Shown one piece after another: positions 25,759-33,856 of a DNA stretch of 64,000 nucleotides (positions are counted from its first letter, which is position 1; each line of letters starts with the position of its first letter). The position numbers were made by a program, and so were the translations under genes. The stretch covers positions 1 through 64,000 of the forward strand of contig NZ_JAHVJQ010000002.1 in assembly GCF_019801145.1 (NCBI RefSeq), written 5' to 3'. The notes beneath the pieces are model-generated. The model was not told the origin of the DNA. It saw only the letters and a list, made by a program, of their open reading frames with translations, and searched no databases. The DNA comes from Leisingera aquaemixtae. Its GTDB lineage: Bacteria; Pseudomonadota; Alphaproteobacteria; Rhodobacterales; Rhodobacteraceae.

Positions 25759-26739
25759 ATGCCCGTCCCCGCCCCGAACCTCTATCCGCCTTTCAACATC
25801 GTGCGGCTCAGCCATGTCGAATACGCCGTGACCGACCTCGCCGCCTCCCGCGCCTTCTATGTGGATACCCTCGGCCTGCAGGTGACGCATGAAGACAGCG
25901 AGCGCATCTATCTCCGCGCGATGGAGGAACGCGGCCACCACTGCATCGTTCTGGTTCAGGCGGATACGGCCTCGGTCGGGGTTCTGGGCTTCAAGCTCTA
26001 TGACGCGCCCGACCTGGACAAGGCCGCCGAGTTCTTCGCCTCCAAGGACCTGCCCGTCGAATGGGTCGAGCGCCCGCACATGGGCAAGACCCTGCGCACC
26101 CGCGACCCCTGGGGCATCCCGCTGGAGTTCTATGTGAAAATGGACCGGCTGGAGCCGATCCACCAGAAATACAGGCTCTATAACGGGGTAAAACCGCTGC
26201 GCATCGACCATTTCAACATGTTCAGCGCGGATGTGGACGGCGCGGTTGCCTTCTATAACGAGATGGGCTTCCGGACCACCGAGTTCACCGAGGATGACGA
26301 GAGCGGCAAGGTCTGGGCGGCTTGGATGCACCGCAAAGGCGGCGTGCATGACGTGGCCTTCACCAATGGCCTTGGCCCCCGCCTGCACCACACCGCTTTC
26401 TGGGTGCCGAGCCCGCTCAACATCATCGACCTCTTGGATCTGATGTCGACCACCGGCTACGTCGATAACATCGAGCGCGGCCCCGGCCGCCACGGCATCT
26501 CCAACGCCTTCTTCCTTTATGTGCGCGACCCCGACGGCCACCGGATTGAGATCTACTGCTCCGACTACCAGACCGTCGACCCGGATCTGGAGCCGATCAA
26601 GTGGTCGCTCACCGACCCGCAGCGCCAGACCCTTTGGGGCGCCCCGGCGCCGCGCAGCTGGTTCGAGGAAGGCTCGGTATTCGAAGGCACCACTCCGAAA
26701 CCAAGCGCCTTGAACGCGCAGCCGATTATTGCACCTTGA
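25759..26739 (+). CDS. Homoprotocatechuate 2,3-dioxygenase, class I (VOC-fold) extradiol enzyme
   Basis: 326 residues with two vicinal-oxygen-chelate domains: VRLSHVEYAVTDLAASRAFY (about 15-34) and LRIDHFNMFSADVDGAVAFY (about 153-172). The 2-His-1-carboxylate metal triad is visible as the His in LRIDHFN, the second His of RLHHTAFW and the Glu in HRIEIYC. The closing motif RGPGRHGISNAFFLYVRDPD is typical of the Brevibacterium fuscum enzyme type. It catalyses the same ring cleavage as the class III HpaD directly upstream (14-bp gap) but shares no ancestry with it. It is full length with no sign of decay. Confidence 0.92.
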   Translation: MPVPAPNLYPPFNIVRLSHVEYAVTDLAASRAFYVDTLGLQVTHEDSERIYLRAMEERGHHCIVLVQADTASVGVLGFKLYDAPDLDKAAEFFASKDLPVEWVERPHMGKTLRTRDPWGIPLEFYVKMDRLEPIHQKYRLYNGVKPLRIDHFNMFSADVDGAVAFYNEMGFRTTEFTEDDESGKVWAAWMHRKGGVHDVAFTNGLGPRLHHTAFWVPSPLNIIDLLDLMSTTGYVDNIERGPGRHGISNAFFLYVRDPDGHRIEIYCSDYQTVDPDLEPIKWSLTDPQRQTLWGAPAPRSWFEEGSVFEGTTPKPSALNAQPIIAP

Positions 26740-26791
26740 ACCTCCCGGTATCAAAGCTGAGGGGCGCGGCTGCCTGGGCGGGCGCGAACGC

Positions 26792-26836
26792 GCCTGCCGG
26801 GGGGCAGGCAGGCGCGGCCCGGCGGTACCGCCGGGC
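26792..26836. repeat. Tandem GC-rich hairpins in the 148-bp gap inside the hpa operon
   Basis: GCCTGCC (26793-26799) pairs with GGCAGGC (26803-26809), and 26817-26836 is a perfect 20-bp palindrome centred on GGTACC. They lie between the second dioxygenase and the decarboxylase, the widest gap in the operon. They may act as attenuator, RNA-processing site or a dispersed intergenic repeat. Confidence 0.5.
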
Positions 26837-26887
26837 GGAAGATATAGAAATTGAGGACCGCCCTGCGTCCATTGAGAGTATGCACAA

Positions 26888-28300
26888 ATGAAATGGGATG
26901 AATTCTCCGAATGGGGCCGCCGGGTCGCGGACTGGACGCAGGACTACCACCTGACCGTCGGCGACCGCCCAGTACGGGCCAAGACCGAACCCGGCGAGGT
27001 GCTGAACGCCCTGCCCCAAACCCCGCCTGAGGACGGCGAGGGCATGGAAGCAATCTTCCGCGATTTCGAGGACATCGTGATGCCCGGCATCACCCACTGG
27101 CAGCACCCCCGCTTCTTTGCCTATTTCACCTCCAACGCCGCCGCGCCCTCGGTGCTGGCGGAATTCCTGGCCTCGGCCATCGCGCCGCAATGCATGCTGT
27201 GGCAGACCTCTCCAGCGGCGACCGAGATGGAAACGCGGATGATGGACTGGCTGCGCCAGGCGCTGGACCTGCCGGACCAGTTCCAGGGTGTGATCCAGGA
27301 CTCCGCCTCCTCCGCCACCCTCGCCGCCGTCCTGACCATGCGGGAAAAGGCGTTGAACTGGCAGGGCAACCAGCAGGGTCTGTTCGGGCAAAAGGCCCTT
27401 CGCATCTACTGCTCTTCCGAGGTCCACACCTCCATCGACCGCGCCATCTGGGTCGCAGGCATCGGCCAGCAGAACCTGATCCGCATCCCTATAAAGGGCG
27501 ATTGGCGCGGCATGGACCCGGGCGCGCTGGAGGCAGCGATCCAGGCCGACCTCGCCGCTGGCCACCAGCCCGCGGGTGTGATCCTCTGCGTCGGCGGCAC
27601 CGGGGTGGGCGCCACCGACCCGGTGGATCAGGTGCTGGACGTGGCCGAGAAGTACGGTCTCTACACCCATGTGGACGCCGCCTGGGCCGGCTCTGCGATG
27701 ATCTGCCCGGAATACCGCCACTATTGGCCCGGCGTCGAACGCGCCGACAGCATCGTCTTCAACCCGCATAAATGGCTCGGCGTGCAGTTCGACTGTTCCG
27801 CCCATTTCCTGAAGAACCCGGATGACCTGGTGCAAACCCTGGCGATCAGCCCGGAGTACCTCAAGACTCACGGCCATGACGGCATCATCAACTATTCCGA
27901 ATGGTCGGTGCCGCTGGGCCGCCGCTTCCGCGCGCTGAAAATCTGGTTCCTGATCCGCACCTACGGGCTGGAGGGCCTGCGCCAGCGGCTGCGCAATCAC
28001 ATCAACTGGTCGAATCAGCTGCACGAAAAGCTGAAAGCCGAGCCTGATTTTCAGATCACCAGCGCGCCGATGTGGTCGCTCTGGTCGTTCCGCTATGCGC
28101 CCGAAGGCGCCGCAGACCTCGACGATCTGAACCTGCGGCTGGTCAATGCCATTAACGGCGACGGCCGCATCTACCTGACCCAGACCCGCCTCGACGGTGA
28201 GCTGGTGATCCGCTTCCAGGCAGGCCAGTTCGAGACCACCGAAGCCGACGTGATGATGGCCTTCGATGTCATCACCGAAATCGCAAGGAGCCTGACCTGA
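26888..28300 (+). CDS. PLP-dependent aromatic-L-amino-acid decarboxylase homologue (group II)
   Basis: 470 residues of the DDC/tyrosine decarboxylase family. Diagnostic segments are WQHPRFFAYFTSNAAAPSVL, MLWQTSPAATEMETRMMDWL, the PLP-phosphate region SSATLAAVLTMREKAL, HVDAAWAGSAMICPEYR with the PLP-contacting Asp, and the Schiff-base lysine in FNPHKWLGVQFDC (about residue 296). By family it would decarboxylate tyrosine, DOPA or a related amino acid in the cytoplasm. It is not part of the standard hpa set. Here it overlaps hpaG by one base, so it is cotranscribed. Substrate specificity cannot be read from the sequence. Confidence 0.88.
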   Translation: MKWDEFSEWGRRVADWTQDYHLTVGDRPVRAKTEPGEVLNALPQTPPEDGEGMEAIFRDFEDIVMPGITHWQHPRFFAYFTSNAAAPSVLAEFLASAIAPQCMLWQTSPAATEMETRMMDWLRQALDLPDQFQGVIQDSASSATLAAVLTMREKALNWQGNQQGLFGQKALRIYCSSEVHTSIDRAIWVAGIGQQNLIRIPIKGDWRGMDPGALEAAIQADLAAGHQPAGVILCVGGTGVGATDPVDQVLDVAEKYGLYTHVDAAWAGSAMICPEYRHYWPGVERADSIVFNPHKWLGVQFDCSAHFLKNPDDLVQTLAISPEYLKTHGHDGIINYSEWSVPLGRRFRALKIWFLIRTYGLEGLRQRLRNHINWSNQLHEKLKAEPDFQITSAPMWSLWSFRYAPEGAADLDDLNLRLVNAINGDGRIYLTQTRLDGELVIRFQAGQFETTEADVMMAFDVITEIARSLT

Positions 28301-29166
28301 TGCGCTTTGCCACCTACTCCGCCGATAGCGAAACCTTCTATGGCGCCGTGACGGACGCCGGCATGATCGCCCTGTCGCCGCAGTTCCCGCACTGGCCCAC
28401 CCTGCGCGACGTGATCGCGGCAGACGGCCTGCCCGCACTGGCTCAGGCCGCCGAGGGCCAACCCGTCACCCACACGGATTTTAGCTATGAGATCCCGATC
28501 CCCAACCCGGAAAAGATCATCTGTGTCGGCGTCAACTTCCCGGACCGTAATGCGGAATACAAGGACGGCTCCGCTCAGCCCAAGCACATGTCCCTGTTCC
28601 CACGCTTCCCGCGCTCCTTCACCGGTGCCGGGCGCCCGCTGATCCGCCCACCGGAAAACCACACGCTGGACTACGAGGGCGAGGTCGCCGTGGTGATCGG
28701 CAAACCGGGCCGCCGGATCAAGCCGGAGGATGCCTACGATCATATTGCGGCTCTAACACTGGCAAATGAGGGCACCATCCGCGACTGGGTGCGCCACGCC
28801 AAATTCAACGTCACCCAAGGCAAGAACTGGGACAATTCCGGCGCGATCGGCCCCTGGCTGGTGCCCTTCACCGATGCTGCCCAGCTGGATGAGGCCCGCA
28901 TCCTCACCCGCGTGAACGGAGAGGTCCGCCAGGATGACACCCTGGCCCGCATGATGTTCCCGATCCGCGAGGAGATCGCCTATATCTCAACCTTCACCAC
29001 CCTGCAGCCGGGCGACGTGATCATCACCGGCACGCCCACCGGCGCAGGCGCGCGGTTTGATCCGCCGAAATACCTGGCCCCCGGCGACGTGGTGGAGGTT
29101 GAAGTCGAGGGCATCGGAACCTTGCGCAACACGGTTGAGGATGAGTTCAGCGGGGGAGAAGCATGA
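28300..29166 (+). CDS. hpaG: Fumarylacetoacetate-hydrolase-family isomerase/decarboxylase of the hpa pathway
   Basis: 288 residues, a single FAH domain: IICVGVNFPDRNAEYKDG, the metal-binding DYEGEVAVVIG (about 126-136), NVTQGKNWDNSGAIGPWLVP and GDVIITGTPTGAGA near 245. In this pathway it decarboxylates 5-oxopent-3-ene-1,2,5-tricarboxylate and isomerises the product. Classical enterobacterial HpaG is a two-domain fusion of about 430 residues; this is a single-domain form and probably works as a homodimer. It starts on the last base of the decarboxylase stop and overlaps hpaH by four bases. Confidence 0.88.
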   Translation: MRFATYSADSETFYGAVTDAGMIALSPQFPHWPTLRDVIAADGLPALAQAAEGQPVTHTDFSYEIPIPNPEKIICVGVNFPDRNAEYKDGSAQPKHMSLFPRFPRSFTGAGRPLIRPPENHTLDYEGEVAVVIGKPGRRIKPEDAYDHIAALTLANEGTIRDWVRHAKFNVTQGKNWDNSGAIGPWLVPFTDAAQLDEARILTRVNGEVRQDDTLARMMFPIREEIAYISTFTTLQPGDVIITGTPTGAGARFDPPKYLAPGDVVEVEVEGIGTLRNTVEDEFSGGEA

Positions 29167-29963
29167 CTCCGGAACAGCACCAGGAAGCCGCCGAAACCCT
29201 GCTGCAAGCCGAGCAAACCGGCCAGCAATGCGGCCTGCTTTCGCTGGCCTATGCCGGCATGACGCTGGACGATGCCTACGCTGTGCAACAGGCTCTGGTA
29301 AGGCAAAAACTGGCCTCCGGCCGCAAGAAAATCGGCTGGAAGATCGGCCTCACCAGCCGCGCCATGCAGCAGGCGCTGAACATCACCACCCCCGACAGCG
29401 GCGTGCTCTTGGACGACATGGCGTTTGAGAACGGCAGCACCGTCCCTGCCGGCCGCTTCATCCAGCCGCGGGCGGAGGCGGAAATCGCCTTTGTCATGAA
29501 GTCCCCGCTGGCAGGCGCCGAGTGCACCCGCGCAGATGTGCTGGCCGCGACAGACTTTGTGACGCCGTCGCTGGAGATCCTCGACACCCGCATACTGCGT
29601 GCCGACCCGGCAACCGGCCAAGCCCGCATCATCACCGACACCATCAGCGACAACGCCGCCAATGCCGGCGTGGTGCTGGGAGCGGAGCGCCACGCTGTTG
29701 ACGCACACGACCTGCGTTGGACCGGCGCTATCGTGGCCCGGGGCGGCACGGTGGAGGAAACCGGCCTCGGCGCGGGCGTCTTGAATGATCCCGTCACCTC
29801 GGTCCTCTGGCTGGCGCGCCGGATGGCGGAATATGGACAACAGATCGAGGCCGGGGATATCGTGCTCTCAGGCTCTTTCATCCGCCCCATCGAATGCCCG
29901 CCGGGCTCGGAGATCGCCGCAGATTTCGGCCCCTTCGGTTCCGTATCCATCAACTTCGCCTGA
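29163..29963 (+). CDS. hpaH: 2-oxo-hept-3-ene-1,7-dioate hydratase
   Basis: 266 residues of the hydratase/decarboxylase family (MhpD/HpaH-like). Motifs are LTLDDAYAVQQALV-type near residue 36, KKIGWKIGLTSRAMQQAL (about 56-73), the metal-binding QPRAEAEIAFVMKSPL (about 101-116), PSLEILDTRI, and LSGSFIRPIECPPGSEIAAD at the end. It adds water to the dienoate, giving 4-hydroxy-2-oxoheptanedioate for HpaI. The ATG overlaps the hpaG stop (ATGA). Confidence 0.93.
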   Translation: MTPEQHQEAAETLLQAEQTGQQCGLLSLAYAGMTLDDAYAVQQALVRQKLASGRKKIGWKIGLTSRAMQQALNITTPDSGVLLDDMAFENGSTVPAGRFIQPRAEAEIAFVMKSPLAGAECTRADVLAATDFVTPSLEILDTRILRADPATGQARIITDTISDNAANAGVVLGAERHAVDAHDLRWTGAIVARGGTVEETGLGAGVLNDPVTSVLWLARRMAEYGQQIEAGDIVLSGSFIRPIECPPGSEIAADFGPFGSVSINFA

Positions 29964-29978
29964 CAGGAGGCCCCGCCC

Positions 29979-30749
29979 ATGCCCGCGCCCAAGAACAGCT
30001 TCAAACAGGCTCTATCACAGGGCAAACGCCAGATCGGCTGCTGGATGAGCTTTGCCGACGGTCAGATCGCCGAGATCATGGGCACTTGCGGTTTCGACTG
30101 GCTGGTGATTGACGGCGAGCATGCGCCCAACGATATCCGCTCGATCCGCGACCAGCTGATCGCGCTGGCGGCGTCGCCCAGCCACCCGGTGGTGCGGGTG
30201 CCGGTGGGCGAGACCTGGATGATCAAGCAGGTGCTGGATGCAGGCGCGCAGACAGTGCTGGTGCCGATTGTCGAAAGCGCCGATCAGGCCCGCGAACTGG
30301 TCCGCGCCTGCCACTACCCGCCCAAGGGCGTGCGGGGCGTCGGCGCCACGGCAGCACGGGCCACCATGTTCGGCACGGTCACTGAGTACATCCAAACCGC
30401 CGATCAGGAGGTCTGCCTGCTGGTGCAGGTGGAAAACCGCGCCGGCATGGCTGCGCTGGACGAAATCCTGCAGGTGGAGGGCATCGACGGCGTCTTTATC
30501 GGCCCGGCGGACCTGTCCACCGACATGGGCCACCAGGGCAACTCCGCCCACCCGGAGGTGCGCGCGGCAATTGCCGATGCCATCACACGCATCAAGGCGG
30601 CAGGCCTCGCCCCCGGCATCCTCGGCACCACCGATGAGGCCACCCAGGCCTACACCGACATGGGCGCGCAGTTCCTGGCGGTCGGCATCGACGTCATGGT
30701 GCTGGCCAAAAACGCCCGCGATCTGGCTGCCAAGTGGAAGGCTGACTAG
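29979..30749 (+). CDS. hpaI: 4-hydroxy-2-oxoheptane-1,7-dioate aldolase
   Basis: 256 residues of the HpcH/HpaI class II aldolase family. It shows QIGCWMSFADGQIAEIMGTC, DWLVIDGEHAPNDIRSIRDQ with the His-Asp pair, the Arg-containing VRVPVGETWMIKQVLDAGAQ, GVRGVGATAARATMFG, and LVQVENRAGMAALDEIL with IDGVFIGPADLSTDMGHQGN carrying the metal ligands. It cleaves the hydroxy-oxo acid to pyruvate and succinate semialdehyde, ending the pathway. Last gene of the operon; a CAGGAGG precedes the ATG. Confidence 0.94.
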   Translation: MPAPKNSFKQALSQGKRQIGCWMSFADGQIAEIMGTCGFDWLVIDGEHAPNDIRSIRDQLIALAASPSHPVVRVPVGETWMIKQVLDAGAQTVLVPIVESADQARELVRACHYPPKGVRGVGATAARATMFGTVTEYIQTADQEVCLLVQVENRAGMAALDEILQVEGIDGVFIGPADLSTDMGHQGNSAHPEVRAAIADAITRIKAAGLAPGILGTTDEATQAYTDMGAQFLAVGIDVMVLAKNARDLAAKWKAD

Positions 30750-30827
30750 ACCCGCACCGCTAACCGCACAGGAATCACTCCCGCGCCCACCCGCAGCCCT
30801 GGCTTTGCCAACGCAGCGGCAGCGGGC

Positions 30828-30918
30828 TTGGGCGTGGCACCGCGCCATGCGCGGTGCCACGCCCAACGGGAGGAAGGTATTTCAATGCCTGACGACGGGC
30901 GGGAGAACGCCTCTGTCG
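30828..30918. repeat. 18-bp perfect hairpin and dispersed repeat copy after hpaI
   Basis: An 18-bp inverted repeat (30828-30845 with 30849-30866, 3-base loop) carries GGCACCGCGC and GCGCGGTGCC at its tip. The stretch from GCCACGCCCAAC (30856) to about 30918, including AATG, CCTGA, GGCGGGAG and ACGCC in order, aligns with 45378-45440 and more loosely with 58239-58312. It sits between the convergent hpaI and MuiA-family genes and may also terminate transcription. Confidence 0.6.
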
Positions 30919-30947
30919 CCAGGCGCCGCGCCAGGACCAGATCGGGA

Positions 30948-32612
30948 TCAGCGCAGCACCATGCCCTCGGGCCAGCTGAGCGTGGTGTCCAGCTGGATGG
31001 TGCGGCTTTCCCCTGCCGCAATATCCAGGTCCCAGGCCAGAATACCGCGCTGCTTCTCCACGTTTTCTTCCGTTGGCCGCGGCGTGGCGCTCCAGTCGAT
31101 CTCGAGATCATCCTGCTGCGAATAGGGCACCTGGTCCAGCACCCGCACCGGCCAGTCCTGCGCGGTCAGGTTCTCCACCGTGATCTCCACCTTCTGCACC
31201 TGCGCGTTGCTGCGCGAGATCAGCCCCTGCTCACCCTCGCTCTGCCCCAGCACATCGCGCCGCAGCTGCAGGCCTTCGATGGGGCCGAACCCCGCCTCCA
31301 TCTCCGCCCCAGGCGCCAGCCCGGCGAAAGGCTCCACCGTAACCAGCTTGCCATCGACAAACCGCGGCACCTCAGCCGAGGCCAGCAATTGCTCGCCGAA
31401 TGTGTTGGTGAAAGCCGCCACCCTGTAGGCAGTCACATCCCGCGACGGCACCGCCACCGCCCGCACCTTTGCATCAGCGGTCAGGCTGTCCATCTCCAGC
31501 CGCAGCAGATCGGCGCCGGAGGCAACCGACACAGGCAGGCCAAACCGGTAAGTGGCCGCCGCGCCGCTCAGATCAGCCCCCCAGCCGCCGCGCGCCTCTT
31601 CCTCGAATGCCGGGGGCGCTGCCGCCGGCTCCGCCAGCGCCGACAGTTCCGCTGCATCCTGCCCCATGGATTTCAGCGCCCGCGGCGGCTGCGGCTCCTC
31701 GATCCGGCGCAGCCAAGGGTACAGCACCGACGGGCTGCCCTGTTCGCCGGGAACCGCGGTCGACAGGGTCAGCGCCACATCCTGCCAGTTCTCGCCGGTG
31801 TCCTGCGCCAGCATCACCGCCCGCTTCAGGATCACCTGCTCCCCTTTCACGGTGCTGAGGTGCATCTCATAAGACGGCTGCCAGCCGATAGTGCCGCCGC
31901 CCGCGGTGTAGTAGCTCACCTTGATGGCGCCTTCGCCCGCCCGTTCCGCGTCTATGTCCACTGCGATGAACAGCCGGTCCTCATCCTCCAGCGTGATCGC
32001 GCCCAGCGCCGCGCGGGCCTCTGCCAGCTCCTCCTCCAGGTCCTCTAGCTGCAGCTCGATCCGGCGCGCCTCAGCCTCCGCCGCAACAGCCGCCTGGCTG
32101 GCGCCCGCAGCCTCCTCGGAAATCATCTTGGCGATCGCGCTCAGCGCTGCGGCATCCGCCTCTGCCAGCCCTTCGTTTGCCCCCAGCTGCTGCAGGAAAC
32201 CAATCGAGGCCTCGGCCGCCCGCACCCCGGAGCGCGCCCGCGCAGCCTCGTCCCGGACCGCGGCAATCCGCGCCTCAACCTCGCGGACCCGCGCCTCTGC
32301 CGCCTCCACCTCCGGATCATCCGCATCGCGCGGCGGCACGTAATTCTCGCGCAGCAGGGTGGCAACGCGGCGGGCGCCGGCGATCTCCACCTGCAGGGTC
32401 TCCAGCAAGGCGGATTTCGGAACGTTCTGCAGGATCAGCCGGTGGCGCCCTTCCGGCAGGGTCAGCGCGGCGCTGCGGGTGACTTCCGCCAGCCCGGGAT
32501 ACAGCGTCACCTCCGACACGGTGCTGCTGACGGCAATGGTTTCAGCCGCTGCAAAGGGCGCGGCCGCCGCCGCAAAAGAGGATAAGGCAAAGGCCATCAA
32601 GGGAAATCGCAT
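30948..32612 (-). CDS. Secreted MuiA-family protein (DUF4139)
   Basis: 554 residues. A signal peptide (MRFPLMAFALSSFAAAAAPF, cleavage after AAA before ETIAV) is followed by an N-terminal beta domain (about 25-105), a long heptad-rich coiled coil (about 108-215; EVEAAEARVREVEARIAAVR and LEDLEEELAEARAAL) and a C-terminal DUF4139 beta domain (about 225-550) with GGGTIGWQPSYEMHLST and the ending RTIQLDTTLSWPEGMVL. Families of this architecture are annotated as mucoidy-inhibitor A; biochemical function is unknown. The ATG at 32612 is preferred over an upstream TTG. Confidence 0.88.
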   Translation of the reverse strand: MRFPLMAFALSSFAAAAAPFAAAETIAVSSTVSEVTLYPGLAEVTRSAALTLPEGRHRLILQNVPKSALLETLQVEIAGARRVATLLRENYVPPRDADDPEVEAAEARVREVEARIAAVRDEAARARSGVRAAEASIGFLQQLGANEGLAEADAAALSAIAKMISEEAAGASQAAVAAEAEARRIELQLEDLEEELAEARAALGAITLEDEDRLFIAVDIDAERAGEGAIKVSYYTAGGGTIGWQPSYEMHLSTVKGEQVILKRAVMLAQDTGENWQDVALTLSTAVPGEQGSPSVLYPWLRRIEEPQPPRALKSMGQDAAELSALAEPAAAPPAFEEEARGGWGADLSGAAATYRFGLPVSVASGADLLRLEMDSLTADAKVRAVAVPSRDVTAYRVAAFTNTFGEQLLASAEVPRFVDGKLVTVEPFAGLAPGAEMEAGFGPIEGLQLRRDVLGQSEGEQGLISRSNAQVQKVEITVENLTAQDWPVRVLDQVPYSQQDDLEIDWSATPRPTEENVEKQRGILAWDLDIAAGESRTIQLDTTLSWPEGMVLR

Positions 32613-32694
32613 TGGCAACTCTCGATCAAAAATCCACGGGGCAAAACCGCCCGCCCGCTGCCAAGCCTAGCTGCCGCCCCGCCCCGAGGCCACG

Positions 32695-32729
32695 CAAAAG
32701 AAAAAGGGCCGCCTCTTGCGAAGCGGCCC
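32695..32729 (-). terminator. Rho-independent terminator of asd
   Basis: On the minus strand GGGCCGC and GCGGCCC (32723-32729 with 32706-32712) form a GC stem followed by TTTTTCTTTT. It starts about 22 bases past the asd stop. Confidence 0.8.
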
Positions 32730-32751
32730 CCTGATCGGATGGACGAAAGGC

Positions 32752-33774
32752 TCAGCCCTTCTTCAGGACCTCGCGGCCCAGCAGTTCGGCAATCTGCACC
32801 GCGTTCAGCGCTGCGCCCTTGCGCAGGTTGTCGCTGACGCACCACAGGTTCAGGCCGTTCTCGATGGTCGAATCCTGGCGGATGCGGCTGATGAAGGTGG
32901 CAAAATCGCCAACGCATTCCACCGGGGTCACGTAGCCGCCGGCCTCGCGCTTGTCGATCACCATGATGCCGGGCGCCTCGCGCAGGATGTCGCGCGCCTC
33001 GTCCTCGTCCAGGAAATCCTCGAACTCGATGTTGATGGATTCGGAGTGGCCGACAAACACCGGCACCCGGACGCAGGTCGCGGTAACCTTGATCGACGGA
33101 TCGACGATCTTCTTGGTCTCGGCCACCATCTTCCACTCTTCCTTGGTCGAGCCGTCTTCCATGAAGACGTCGATATGCGGAATGACGTTAAAGGCGATCT
33201 GCTTGGGGTAGACCTTGGGCTGCACTTCCTGACCCGGGACGTAAACGCCCTTGGTCTGGTTCCACAGCTCGTCGATCGCGTCCTTGCCGGAGCCGGACAC
33301 CGACTGGTAGGTCGAGACGACGACGCGCTTGATCTTGGCGCGGTCGTGCAGCGGCTTCAGCGCCACAACCATCTGCGCGGTGGAGCAGTTGGGGTTGGCG
33401 ATAATGTTCTTCTTGGCATAGCCGTGGATCGCCTGCGGGTTCACCTCCGGCACGATCAGCGGGATGTCCGGGTCGTAGCGGTAGAGCGACGAGTTGTCGA
33501 TCACGGTGCAGCCCGCCGCAGCGGCCTTGGGCGCGTAATCCTTGGTCGCGGCGGAACCGACAGCAAACAGCGCGATGTCCCAGCCGGTGAAATCGAAGGT
33601 GTCCAGATCCTGGGTAGTGAGTGTCTTATCGCCAAAGCTGACTTCAGTGCCGAGAGATTTGCGGCTTGCCAGCGCAGCGATCTCATCCACAGGGAACTGG
33701 CGCTCGGCCAGGATGTTCAGCATTTCGCGGCCCACGTTGCCAGTGGCGCCAACGACGACGATGCGGTAACCCAT
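32752..33774 (-). CDS. asd: Aspartate-semialdehyde dehydrogenase
   Basis: 340 residues, standard length. The NADPH-binding VVVGATGNVGREMLNILAER is at the N-terminus, the catalytic cysteine lies in IIANPNCSTAQMVVAL (about residue 131), and the substrate-binding region follows (STYQSVSGSGKDAIDELWNQ; VPVFVGHSESINIEFE). It reduces aspartyl phosphate to the semialdehyde for lysine, threonine, methionine and cell-wall diaminopimelate synthesis. It stands alone with its own terminator. Confidence 0.96.
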   Translation of the reverse strand: MGYRIVVVGATGNVGREMLNILAERQFPVDEIAALASRKSLGTEVSFGDKTLTTQDLDTFDFTGWDIALFAVGSAATKDYAPKAAAAGCTVIDNSSLYRYDPDIPLIVPEVNPQAIHGYAKKNIIANPNCSTAQMVVALKPLHDRAKIKRVVVSTYQSVSGSGKDAIDELWNQTKGVYVPGQEVQPKVYPKQIAFNVIPHIDVFMEDGSTKEEWKMVAETKKIVDPSIKVTATCVRVPVFVGHSESINIEFEDFLDEDEARDILREAPGIMVIDKREAGGYVTPVECVGDFATFISRIRQDSTIENGLNLWCVSDNLRKGAALNAVQIAELLGREVLKKG

Positions 33775-33856
33775 TTATCTGTTTCTCCAGTCTTGCCCGG
33801 CCTCATGGCCGGCGCCGGAGTGATACTGCCTCTGGGGACAAGTTTAAAGGGGCCGA

